Source: STC-74 sp043756665 (lineage in GTDB: Bacteria; Patescibacteriota; Gracilibacteria; BD1-5; UBA2023). From it: DNA of 20,210 nucleotides. Positions 1 to 6,096 of this stretch are shown here, in pieces. The stretch's first letter is position 1, and each line of letters opens with the position of its first letter. The stretch covers positions 1-20,210 of the forward strand of contig JAYUQR010000142.1 of NCBI GenBank assembly GCA_043756665.1, in the 5' to 3' direction. Both the position numbers and the translations under genes were made by a program. Under the pieces are notes generated by a model. It had not been told where the DNA came from and did no database searches. It saw nothing but the letters and a program-made list of their open reading frames with translations.

Positions 1-318
1 GAACCTCTCACGGATGCGATGATACGAGAACTCTCAGAAGAGCTCAATATTTCTCATGCTCAATTATATGTATCACACACGCAACAAAGTAAGAGTAAAG
101 AAGATACAAAAGTGTATTTCAATGCCTATTTTGAGATAGATTTCTTCGATGGAGCGATCAAGAATCAAGAACCCGATAAATGTTCTGAACTCATTTTTCT
201 TTCGCTTGATGAACTCAAGGATCAGAAAGTTGTCCCCTACGTCCACCATGCACTTGATTGCATCAGAGATGGAAAAATCTTCTCTGAGATTCGATGGAGC
301 AATACTCATGATTCATAG
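1..318 (+). CDS. NUDIX hydrolase, 3' part (5' end outside window)
   Basis: The reading frame is open from base 1 and ends at TAG. The first codon is the Glu of a Nudix box: E, seven residues, then RELSEELNI, which fits the family pattern Ex7REUxEExGU. That box binds the divalent metal that cleaves nucleoside-diphosphate-linked substrates. The tail (SELIFLSLDELKD then VPYVHHALDCIRDG) resembles small Nudix enzymes of the 8-oxo-dGTP/ADP-ribose type. The glycine that begins the box and the N-terminal strands lie upstream of the window. The first ATG (19) is inside the box, so it is not the true start. The substrate cannot be told from this part. Confidence 0.8.
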   Translation, partial: EPLTDAMIRELSEELNISHAQLYVSHTQQSKSKEDTKVYFNAYFEIDFFDGAIKNQEPDKCSELIFLSLDELKDQKVVPYVHHALDCIRDGKIFSEIRWSNTHDS

Positions 319-329
319 TTTAAGTAGTT

Positions 330-335
330 TATAAT
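330..335 (+). promoter_or_regulatory. TATAAT -10-like box before the VKOR gene
   Basis: A perfect TATAAT ends 9 bases before the ATG at 345. If used, the mRNA would begin almost at the start codon. No good -35 box is seen at 16-18 bases. The same close spacing occurs at 3713 and, on the minus strand, at 16279. Confidence 0.35.
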
Positions 336-344
336 TTTTTCTTT

Positions 345-821
345 ATGCGTATCTACCTCATCATCCTCTCGCTTACTCTTATCGGTTTCTCGAGTGCCCT
401 CTATCTCTCCATCCATGCCTACCAGTATTGGAATGGGGCCGATGCAACTGCTCTGCAAAATATGCCCTGTGACCTCTCGAGTACATTTTCGTGTAGTGGC
501 ATCCTCGAGAATCCTCGTGCGATTATTTTCTCGATCGGTGAATTCCAGGTCGCATTCCCAATGATCGCTCTCGTGGTCTATCCGATCCTTTTCCAACTCG
601 CACTCGTAGGGTATATCACCCGAAAGATTATCTTTTCGAAAATTATAACAGTCATGGCAATCGGAGGTATAGCATTCAATGGATATGTGATATCTCAGGA
701 AATCATCGTGTGAGTCTTTTGTCCACTTTGTGCAATGTGTACGGTCATAATCATCACGATCGCTATCCTCGGAGGACTCATATGGCGAGAGTGATCGAAG
801 GGATGAGGAGATCAGAAATAG
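345..821 (+). CDS. VKOR-family thiol oxidoreductase (DsbB-like)
   Basis: A 158-residue membrane protein when TGA is read as Gly (3 in-frame TGA). Bacterial VKOR homologues reoxidise a DsbA-like partner and pass electrons to quinone, driving disulfide formation outside the membrane. The hallmarks are visible: a first hydrophobic span, a loop cysteine pair (MPCDLSSTFSC, about residues 41-51), a segment ILENPRAIIFSIGEFQVAFP typical of the family, and the active-site motif CPLC just after the first recoded Gly. There are about four spans. Under the standard code it would stop at 713, just before the catalytic CxxC. No thioredoxin-fold partner is nearby. The N-terminal membrane segment and family length support the start. 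Confidence 0.85.
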
Positions 822-899
822 CCTACTTATTCTGTCTTTCCGTGCTTATCACGGTAGTTAGTACACCACTTGTGGGTGAATTCATGATTCAGGAACCGA

Positions 900-925
900 G
901 ATTCCGTATCAAGTCCGGAATGACA
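900..925. repeat. Dispersed palindrome, GATTCCG...CGGAATGACA
   Basis: A 6-bp stem (ATTCCG 901-906 with CGGAAT 916-921) followed by GACA, between the VKOR and EamA genes. It belongs to the GTCAT-stem-GAATC family seen many times in this window, here in reverse orientation. Nothing else is recognised between 822 and 987. Confidence 0.6.
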
Positions 926-987
926 GAGAAAGAATACTATTCCTCCTACTGCTCTATCTGTTTTACCTCTTCTACCTCTTCTACCAT

Positions 988-1920
988 ATGCCTCTCTGAC
1001 CTCTTCTTATCGTGATCGCAGCCGCTCTTTGGGCCGTCGACTGACTTCTCAGACGCTCGCTCTATGGACTTCCTCCATCGACACTCATTTTTTTCGAACA
1101 TGTTCTCGGATTCCTCCTCATCTTCCCTTTTGCCTATAGAGCTTGGCGGAATATGACGCTCACTCCGAGAGAGAAAAGCGCGATATTCACCGTCTCATTT
1201 CTCTCTGGAGTCATCGGGACACTTCTCTTCACGATGGCACTCGGAGCCGTTGGATTTATCCCGTTCTCTGTCGCGATCCTGATACAAAAGTTCCAACCAA
1301 TTTTTGCCATAGGACTCGCGATGATTCTCGGGAAAGAAAAAATTCCGAAACTTTCCTACCTCTTTATCGGACTCGCGTTGATTGCTGGATATTTCGTTAC
1401 CTTCCCTCATGGTGTCACGACGACACCAGATGGACAGAAACAGATCCTCGCAGCACTCTACGCCCTCGGTGCCGCTGCTGCATGGGGTACATCGACCAAT
1501 TTTTCGAAATACCTCCTGAATAATCATCATCCTGAGGTGATCACGATGCTCCGATTCGCTCTCACGACCTGTATCATTGCCGTGTGACTCATCCTGATTC
1601 CCGAGTGGAGAACGAGCTTCCGAGTACCGACGCAGACTGAGTGGATGTACCTCGGATTTATTGCTGGTTCGACGGGACTCGTCGCGATGTATATCTATTA
1701 TCGTGGACTCCGATCGACTCCCGTGCATGTCTCAGCCATTCTCGAGCTCACCTGGCCGATTATCGCTGTAGCGATTGATTATTTCTATAACCATCAGTCA
1801 TTCACTCTGAGTCAGTTCATCTCGATGGTTGTACTCATATGTTCCATGTATATGGTGAGTCTGCTCAGTCGTGGGAAAAAATCCGATGAGATAGAGCTCC
1901 ACAGTACGATCACTCCATAA
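988..1920 (+). CDS. EamA/DMT-superfamily transporter
   Basis: A 310-residue protein, fully hydrophobic with about ten spans, once three TGA codons are read as Gly. It shows the two-fold EamA repeat: the first half contains ALWAVDGLLRRSL, and the second starts near ALGAAAAWGTSTNFSKYL and ends with STPVHVSAILELTWPIIAVA, the usual 'P/E-L-P-v-a' helix. Members export amino acids, nucleosides or drugs, or exchange metabolites; the substrate cannot be inferred. ATG 988 is the first start after an upstream in-frame TAG, and it gives a hydrophobic first helix. The usual length is about 290-310. A short basic tail (RGKKSDE) follows the last span. Confidence 0.85.
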
Positions 1921-1925
1921 AAATT

Positions 1926-1952
1926 TTGCACAAACAGAAAAATCACTATAAT
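1926..1952 (+). promoter_or_regulatory. Candidate promoter TTGCAC-15-TATAAT
   Basis: TTGCAC (1926-1931) and a perfect TATAAT (1947-1952) are separated by 15 bases, slightly short of optimal. It lies just after the EamA stop and would transcribe towards the terminator at 2071 and the small secreted-protein gene at 2113. Confidence 0.45.
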
Positions 1953-1980
1953 ACAGAGTATAAATCTCTCACAACCTCCC

Positions 1981-2034
1981 ATGGTCGCACAACTTGGTAC
2001 GAGCACATCTCTTCTCTTCTCAGCCTTCTTGTAA
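1981..2034 (+). other. 17-codon ORF in a ~140-base promoter-to-terminator unit
   Basis: An ATG-started ORF of 17 codons (MVAQLGTSTSLLFSAFL) ends at TAA. It lies between the candidate promoter at 1926 and the intrinsic terminator at 2071. The unit could be a leader that attenuates the gene at 2113, a small RNA, or the start of a lost gene. No known small-RNA family was recognised. Confidence 0.25.
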
Positions 2035-2044
2035 TAGATTGTAT

Positions 2045-2070
2045 GTCATTCCTGCGTATGCAGGAATCTT
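2045..2070. repeat. Dispersed palindrome GTCATTCCTGC...GCAGGAATCTT
   Basis: A perfect 8-bp stem, ATTCCTGC (2048-2055) with GCAGGAAT (2060-2067), and a GTAT loop. It is a canonical member of the palindrome family and abuts the terminator. The same stem recurs at 18654, 18687 and 19879. Confidence 0.75.
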
Positions 2071-2100
2071 ACTCCTCGCAAGAAGCGGGGAGTTTTTTTA
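2071..2100 (+). terminator. Rho-independent terminator
   Basis: The stem ACTCCTCGC / GCGGGGAGT (one T-G pair) has a loop of about five bases and is followed directly by a run of seven T. It lies only 13 bases before the start of the secreted-protein gene, so it could act as an attenuator for it. Confidence 0.75.
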
Positions 2101-2112
2101 TCTATTTCTCAT

Positions 2113-2292
2113 ATGAAATCACTTCTCACACTCATCTTGATCGCTTCCCTTGCATTTCCGATAATCGACCTTTCTGCAGCGACGAAGTATTCACTCGGAA
2201 AGAAGTGAGGATGTTATACCCTCGTGAAATCCAAAAAGACAGGAAAATCCTACAAGAAATATGTGGATATAAAATTCTGCAAAAAGAAATAG
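2113..2292 (+). CDS. Small secreted basic protein with GGCY motif
   Basis: A 59-residue protein with one in-frame TGA (Gly). An N-terminal signal peptide (MKSLLTLILIASLAFPIIDL, then SAA) is followed by a short lysine-rich mature part: YSLGKKGGCYTLV, then KKYVDIKFC. The pattern 'G-x-x-GGCY ... YVD...C' is seen in many small secreted bacterial proteins, often as GPRGGCY; the function is unknown. The two Cys could form a disulfide, which would fit with the VKOR gene upstream, but this is inference. It follows a terminator by 13 bases. Confidence 0.7.
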
Positions 2293-2329
2293 CTGACAGT
2301 GTACACTCTCATTCAAAAAACTCCATAAA

Positions 2330-2428
2330 ATGTCTAAAATATTTCTCTACATCGAATTTAAGAACTCTTCACAATACCGATCCATACAGTTTGCAGATCT
2401 CGCTGTCGGCATCCATAGGCGAGAATAG
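2330..2428 (+). pseudogene. 32-codon ORF, possible internally deleted DUF3800 gene
   Basis: ATG to TAG with no TGA. It begins MSKIFLYIE, like the N-terminus of DUF3800 proteins (kIFLYIDESG), and jumps straight to SSQYRSIQFADLAVGIHRRE, like their C-terminal motif (S..S..iQlADlvaG..rR). The roughly 200 residues between are missing. This similarity is from memory of the family and is weak; it could also be a real microprotein or chance. Confidence 0.3.
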
Positions 2429-2439
2429 GCAAACAAAAA

Positions 2440-2499
2440 CCCCGCTGTATGTGCTTCTCAGAGTGAGTCCAAGACTTCTCTCCACACCACATTTCGGGG
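2440..2499. other. Nested stem structure (possible structured RNA or terminator)
   Basis: CCCCG (2440-2444) pairs with CGGGG (2495-2499) and, inside it, ATGTG (2449-2453) pairs with CACAT (2488-2492). A further short hairpin, CTCA-GAG-TGAG, lies within. On the minus strand the outer stem is followed by a T-run (complement of 2433-2439), as in a terminator. No known family was recognised. Confidence 0.35.
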
Positions 2500-2511
2500 A
2501 TCTGTATGGAA

Positions 2512-2548
2512 CTAGTATATCAGAAAAATACAAAAATCAAAATTTTTT
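2512..2548 (+). repeat. 37-base direct repeat, copy 1
   Basis: Begins CTAGTATATCAGAAA and ends AAAAATCAAAATTTTTT. A second copy at 3615 matches at about 33 of 37 positions. Both lie 3' of an accessory ORF plus a hairpin (2440 here, 3565 there), suggesting a shared cassette end or terminator. Confidence 0.65.
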
Positions 2549-2674
2549 AATCGCAAGTTTTATTCTAATAAAGTAAGATAAAAAGCACTATAAATCCATC
2601 GTATAAATTATATATTGCGATCATTGTACACATAAAGTGAATAAAAATTGCATTTTAATCTTTAATTTTTCCCC
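2549..2674. other. AT-rich intergenic stretch before lipoprotein gene
   Basis: Very AT-rich with no coding ORF seen on either strand. TTGTAC and TTTAAT-like boxes suggest a promoter for the gene at 2675, but none stands out. Confidence 0.3.
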
Positions 2675-3100
2675 ATGAAATTCTTCCTCGTCATCATTAC
2701 CATCACTTTCCTATCAGCCTGTTCTTTAACTGGGAGTCCTCCAGAATCACAGAGGGTCCATGCACTCGAAATACAGATAGCGAGTCTGAGTGGAGAGATT
2801 GCCACACTTCGAGAAGATATGAATCTCCTGAAACTCTGAGGTGTACCTGGAGTTGCAACTCCGACAGGAAATGGTCTCTATCCAGAGTGAACCAGTTTCG
2901 CGGAAGGGAGCTATGATGAATGTATGAAACAAGCCGGAAACGACTTTATCAGTGCGGGAAATGCGAAATGTAGAGAATCTGGATTCTCCGAAACAGATAT
3001 CACATGAGGAAAATGTACGATCAGCAAAAAGATCATCGAAGAGCTCAATACTATGCGGAGTGGTGCTGAGTGAAACTGTAAGAATCTCTATAATCCATAA
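2675..3100 (+). CDS. Lipoprotein with predicted coiled coil
   Basis: A 141-residue protein with four in-frame TGA codons read as Gly. The N-terminus MKFFLVIITITFLSAC is a lipoprotein signal with lipobox LSAC, so the mature protein should be anchored by its Cys on the outer face of the membrane. A heptad-like stretch (about residues 30-60: ALEIQIASLSGEIATLREDM) suggests a short coiled coil. It is followed by a Gly/Pro linker and a Cys-containing C-terminal domain (Cys near 82, 98, 113 and 135). The family was not recognised. The start is fixed by the signal peptide. Confidence 0.75.
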
Positions 3101-3109
3101 TTATCCACT

Positions 3110-3166
3110 ATGAAATCTCTCGCCCTCGTCCTCATCCCCTTCCTTTTGCTCTCATCATGTAATTAG
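3110..3166 (+). pseudogene. Orphan lipoprotein start (18 codons)
   Basis: Encodes MKSLALVLIPFLLLSSCN then TAG: a complete lipoprotein signal peptide that stops one residue after the lipobox Cys. It matches the N-termini of the lipoproteins at 3720 and 5627 (IPxxLLSSC). The stop is 5 bases before the toxin gene at 3172, so translation may be coupled. It is most simply read as the 5' end of a lipoprotein gene whose body was replaced by the toxin cassette. Confidence 0.6.
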
Positions 3167-3171
3167 AACCC

Positions 3172-3555
3172 ATGAAGAACTACGAAAAATGGCATCTCGT
3201 CAAATCTAAAATAGAATCTCTGGAAAAGTCGGAGCTCTTTCGAGAAAGAGGGGTATGGTGGTGCTCGCTCGGAGAGAATATCGGGTTCGAGCAAGATGGC
3301 AAAAATGAGCAATTCGAGAGACCAGTACTCATACTGAAGAAGTTCAGTCATGATGTATTCCTTGGTATCCCGATGACCTCGACTCAGAAAGAACATCCAT
3401 ATTACTTTGCATACAAACTCCATGATACTGAATGATCGTTTATCCTCTCTCAAGTAAGGCTCTTGAGCTCCAAAAGACTCCAGAGAAAAATATCCGTAAT
3501 TGGACGCGGTCTCTTCGGACAAATCAAATCGCAATATATAAAAATCCTCTCATAA
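3172..3555 (+). CDS. MazF/PemK-like toxin, copy 1
   Basis: A 127-residue protein with one in-frame TGA. The family pattern is clear: GVWWCSLGENIGFEQDGKNE, then FERPVLILKKFSHDVFLGIPMTS, then SFILSQVRLLSSKRLQRKI. MazF/PemK proteins are small beta-barrel endoribonucleases that cleave mRNA and are usually held in check by an antitoxin encoded next to them. No antitoxin ORF is seen on either side; upstream is only the 18-codon lipoprotein start. The N-terminal helix (KWHLVKSKIESLEKS) is typical of candidate-phyla members. A standard-code reader would stop at 3435, losing the last 40 residues. Confidence 0.85.
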
Positions 3556-3564
3556 AAAGCGAAA

Positions 3565-3608
3565 GCCCTACTTTCGTAGGGCAATCTCGAGTGCCGTGTG
3601 GCAATTTT
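3565..3608 (+). terminator. Tandem hairpins 3' of toxin gene
   Basis: GCCCTAC (3565-3571), loop TTTC, GTAGGGC (3576-3582), a perfect 7-bp stem. It is followed by a small GCC-GTGT-GGC hairpin (3593-3602) and AATTTTGT. The second hairpin plus weak T-tract could end the toxin mRNA. The start lies 10 bases after the toxin stop. Confidence 0.45.
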
Positions 3609-3614
3609 GTACCT

Positions 3615-3651
3615 CTAGTATATCAGAAATCTCCAAAAATCAAAATTTTTT
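3615..3651 (+). repeat. 37-base direct repeat, copy 2
   Basis: Same element as at 2512, with shared ends CTAGTATATCAGAAA and CAAAAATCAAAATTTTTT. It again follows a hairpin. Confidence 0.65.
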
Positions 3652-3678
3652 TCCTGTTCCTGTAATCCTGTGCTCTGC

Positions 3679-3718
3679 GAAGGATCTGCTCCTTCATTTA
3701 TAATTTATCATTTATAAT
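3679..3718 (+). promoter_or_regulatory. Hairpin followed by two TATAAT boxes
   Basis: GAAGGA (3679-3684) pairs with TCCTTC (3690-3695). Two perfect TATAAT boxes follow at 3699-3704 and 3713-3718, the second ending one base before ATG 3720. The first box is placed for a nearly leaderless mRNA. The function of the hairpin is unknown. Confidence 0.35.
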
Positions 3719-3719
3719 T

Positions 3720-4073
3720 ATGTCTCACATCACCCTCCTCCTCATCCCACTCCTCTTCTTCATGACGTCGTGTACGATCGACTGGAATGATGAATTCAAA
3801 GAAAAAGAAAAATGCTATTCATATAAAGAAAGGTTTGAGAAAAATACTTGATATGTTGCATGAGAAATTTTTTACAGTAAAAAATTAGATACATGTTTGG
3901 TGAAATATTATTACAATGGTGTGCATTTCATATACAATATTCTTTCAAATAAATCTATAAAAGATGCTCTAGATCCCTCTCAGTGTTTATCCGCATGAAC
4001 TGAATACCAAGCAAACTGTAAAAAAGACTTTGATATTTTCGAAAAAGAAATTAAAGAACTTAAATGAGAATAA
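3720..4073 (+). CDS. Putative lipoprotein, paralogue of the one at 5627
   Basis: A 117-residue protein with four in-frame TGA codons. Signal MSHITLLLIPLLFFMTSC ends at a lipobox-like Cys, followed by TIDWNDE. This hinge is identical over 27 bases to that of the gene at 5627. The mature part shares EIFYSKKxxTC with that paralogue but is otherwise diverged. No known domain was recognised. After the shared hinge the sequence becomes AT-rich, unlike the core genes. It stops 18 bases before the membrane-protein gene at 4092, in the same frame. Confidence 0.65.
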
Positions 4074-4091
4074 TTATTTACTAATAAATTT

Positions 4092-4337
4092 ATGCAACTT
4101 CATTCATTAATTAACAGCTTCTGACTTATCACTGATATAATTTGAGCAATTTTACTGTTTAAATACTGACTTCCTGAAGAAATATCTAGATCTGGCTCTA
4201 GTTATCTTATTTGTGAACAAAATAATCCAGATGAAATAAAAAAGGCAAAAAAATATGATTTTTATGGAAAAATTTGATTATGACTACTCATTCTTTGATT
4301 TATACTCCAGCTCATAAGTAATTTTATACCTAACTAA
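4092..4337 (+). CDS. Small membrane protein with two spans
   Basis: An 81-residue protein visible only under the Gly code (five in-frame TGA codons, so absent from a standard ORF scan). It has an N-terminal span (INSFGLITDIIGAILLFKYG), a conserved-looking turn LPEEISRSGSSYLI, a charged loop ending KKAKKYDFYGKIG, and a second span LGLLILGFILQLISNF. This layout matches a widespread uncharacterised bacterial family (NSxGLIxDxxGAxLLFxxGLP...). The function is unknown. It is followed 15 bases later by the first truncated thrS start. Confidence 0.7.
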
Positions 4338-4352
4338 TAACCCTTCCCACCT

Positions 4353-4412
4353 ATGTCTCTCCCTCTCTCTACTCACCGCCACTCTCTCTCCCACATCAGG
4401 GCTCAGACATAA
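4353..4412 (+). pseudogene. Truncated thrS 5' end, copy R1
   Basis: Encodes MSLPLSTHRHSLSHIRAQT then TAA. Compared with ThrRS (MSLLSTRRHSLSHIMAQA), the start codon, frame and HSLSH motif are kept. A 23-base block (from CCGCCACT to CACATCA) matches the intact gene with one mismatch. After codon 19 the sequence switches to dispersed palindromes and a GIY-YIG gene. Confidence 0.75.
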
Positions 4413-4416
4413 AGAG

Positions 4417-4494
4417 GTCATCCTGAACTTGTTTCAGGATCTTCCATATATGTTCCAAGAAATCAGAAGATTCCGAAATAAATTCGGAATGACT
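4417..4494. repeat. Two dispersed palindromes (left of GIY-YIG gene)
   Basis: First GTCATCCTGAAC...TTTCAGGATCTT (4417-4443), then GATTCCGAA...TTCGGAATGACT (4469-4494). Each has a clear inverted repeat and the GTCAT/GAATC-type ends. They lie between the thrS remnant R1 and the nuclease gene. Confidence 0.75.
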
Positions 4495-4525
4495 CTATTG
4501 AAGGTGATTCCATTTTTTCTAGCAT

Positions 4526-4819
4526 ATGAACCCTTGATATATCTACATCACGACCAATAAACCCTGATGAATACTCTATATCTGAGTCACTTCTGAACTC
4601 ATTCGAAGAATCTCAGAACACAGACAAGTCATCGACGAAAAATGTTTTACTGCCAAGTATAACCGCAAGAAACTCGTATACTATGAAACCTTTGCTGATA
4701 TAGAAACCGCTATAAAACGAGAAAAACAGATCAAGAACTGGCATCGTGAATGGAAAATCAATCTTATCGAATCTACGAATCCAAATTGGAAAGACCTTTA
4801 CGAGGAAATAATACAATAA
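4526..4819 (+). CDS. GIY-YIG endonuclease domain protein, copy 1
   Basis: A 97-residue single-domain protein; four in-frame TGA codons. The motif is YIYITTNKPGGILYIGVTS, where two Gly before ILY and the G of YIG are TGA-encoded. It continues LIRRISEH (conserved Arg and His region), YNRKKLVYYE, AIKREKQIKNWHREWKINLI and a C-terminal NPNWKDLY. This is the UPF0213/YhbQ-like group of DNA-nicking nucleases; the cellular role is uncertain. It is flanked on both sides by palindromes and outside those by thrS fragments. A second gene of the family is at 18757. Confidence 0.85.
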
Positions 4820-4822
4820 ATT

Positions 4823-4938
4823 GAAGACCCTGAAACAAGTTCAGGGTGACAGAAAACAAATGATATAGTCATTCTGAATTTACTTCAGAATCTTCCAAAA
4901 AAATTGAAGATGCCGAAACAATACTGAAACAAGTTCAG
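4823..4938. repeat. Palindrome cluster (right of GIY-YIG gene)
   Basis: Three inverted repeats in a row: CCCTGAA-CAAG-TTCAGGG-TGAC (about 4823-4850, reverse orientation to that at 4417), GTCATTCTGAA...TTCAGAATCTT (4868-4896), and a partial CTGAAACAAGTTCAG (4924-4938). The stems CCTGAAC/GTTCAGG and their derivatives belong to the same family. The remainder up to 5011 is AT-rich without an ORF. Confidence 0.75.
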
Positions 4939-5011
4939 CACAAGGTTAGGCATGATAGAAACCAATAATACTATAACCTTTTACTTTTAACTTCTCACTT
5001 TTAATTACCTT

Positions 5012-5068
5012 ATGTCATCTCTCATCACTACAAAGCGCCACTCCCTCTCCCACATCATAGTCCTATAA
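5012..5068 (+). pseudogene. Truncated thrS 5' end, copy R2
   Basis: Encodes MSSLITTKRHSLSHIIVL then TAA. A 23-base block (from CGCCACTC to CACATCAT) is identical to the intact thrS at 6097. The start codon and frame are kept. The stop is 13 bases before the second toxin gene, so this fragment now acts as the leader ORF of a toxin. Confidence 0.75.
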
Positions 5069-5081
5069 TCTCACTATACAT

Positions 5082-5516
5082 ATGCACACTCATATAGCAG
5101 AATTCGACATCTGGAACGCACAAAAAAAGATACTGAATACGAGAAAACTCTACAAGACAACGAAGGATGGAAAAAAGATCCCAAAAACTCCCATAAAAGA
5201 AGGAGAGATTTGGTGGTGCAAGCTCGGTATCAATATATGAGATGAGATATATGGAAAATGAATAGAATACACCCGTCCTGTAGTCATCATCAAGAAAATT
5301 TCTGGATATGCGTGTATCGTGATACCTGCAACTGCTGAGTTAAAAGTCGGCACTTGGTTTTATCCCCTGAATATTGACAATAAAAAAAGTTTTCTTATCT
5401 TACCTCAGATTCGTCTAGTGAGTACAGCACGATTCGAAAATAAAATCGAAGAGCTATCTGCAGAAGAGCTCCAAAAAATAAAAAAATCCGCAGGAGAATT
5501 CTACGGATTTATTTAA
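5082..5516 (+). CDS. MazF/PemK-like toxin, copy 2
   Basis: A 144-residue protein with four TGA codons read as Gly. It has an N-terminal helix FDIWNAQKKILN, then GEIWWCKLGINIGDEIYGKG, EYTRPVVIIKKISGYACIVIP and SFLILPQIRLVSTARFENKI: the same fold elements as the toxin at 3172 (WWC.LG.NIG, RPV.I.KK, Q.RL.S..R). As there, no antitoxin gene is present, and only a truncated host-gene start precedes it. The C-terminal helix (SAEELQKIKKSAGEFYGF) is typical. A standard-code reader would break this gene into fragments. Confidence 0.85.
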
Positions 5517-5522
5517 TATTCT

Positions 5523-5542
5523 CTCTCTTTTTGCAAAGAGAG
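5523..5542. repeat. 8-bp inverted repeat after toxin gene
   Basis: CTCTCTTT (5523-5530), loop TTGC, AAAGAGAG (5535-5542), seven bases after the toxin stop. No T-tract follows on the plus strand. Between here and 5627 no gene was seen. Confidence 0.5.
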
Positions 5543-5626
5543 CATCGGGTTACCCCAAAATGTAGATATAGTATATCCAATATCTCCTCATAATCAAAAC
5601 TTTTATTTCTCTCATTTTTCTCTATT

Positions 5627-6076
5627 ATGAAAACTATAAAATCCCTCATCACGCTTCTCATCCCCATGATCCTCCTCTCATCGTGTACGATCGACTGGAA
5701 TGATGAAAAAGATAAGAAAATTGCGGAACTCGAAAAGCAAGTACAAGATGACACTTTTAAGAAAAAACAAGAATGCGCATCGTATATTAACAGAATTGAA
5801 GAAGAAAATGAAAAAAATCAGAAGCTCTTGAGTACTAATTGAGACTTTTATAGCTCAACTCTTGATGAAATATTTTATAGCAAGAAATATTCTACATGTA
5901 TTGCTATTGGTAGATTAAATTGGATTATGATAGGAGAAAATTGATCAGATCCAATAAAAGAAAGTAAACGTACCCTACTTAATATACTCTCAAATGAATT
6001 AGATAGTTACGATATGCTCGATAATGAGTCTATGAAAGTATTCGCCGAAGCTGTATCTGAATTTAAATCAAACTAA
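5627..6076 (+). CDS. Putative lipoprotein, paralogue of the one at 3720
   Basis: A 149-residue protein with two in-frame TGA codons. Signal KSLITLLIPMILLSSC ends at the lipobox Cys, followed by TIDWNDE. A charged stretch (KIAELEKQVQDD to EEENEKNQK, about residues 30-70) looks like a coiled coil. The C-terminal half keeps EIFYSKKYSTC, shared with the paralogue at 3720. Expected to be anchored on the outer face of the membrane; function unknown. It ends 20 bases before thrS, and this lipoprotein-thrS junction may be the ancestral arrangement that was duplicated to the left. Confidence 0.7.
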
Positions 6077-6096
6077 TTTTAATAATTTCTTCTCTT

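Noticed and set aside
345..713. VKOR gene read as truncated before its CxxC
   Set aside because: The apparent stop is TGA. Reading it as Gly continues directly into FCPLCAMC and a last span, so the gene is intact.
2440..2499. Considered as a tRNA, SRP RNA or tmRNA part
   Set aside because: No T-loop GGTTCGAATCC, no acceptor pairing with CCA, and no conserved SRP tetraloop region. Only nested stems can be supported.
1926..2576. Long plus-strand ORF of 216 codons
   Set aside because: It runs through a promoter, palindrome, terminator and the signal-peptide gene in another frame. Composition is not protein-like.
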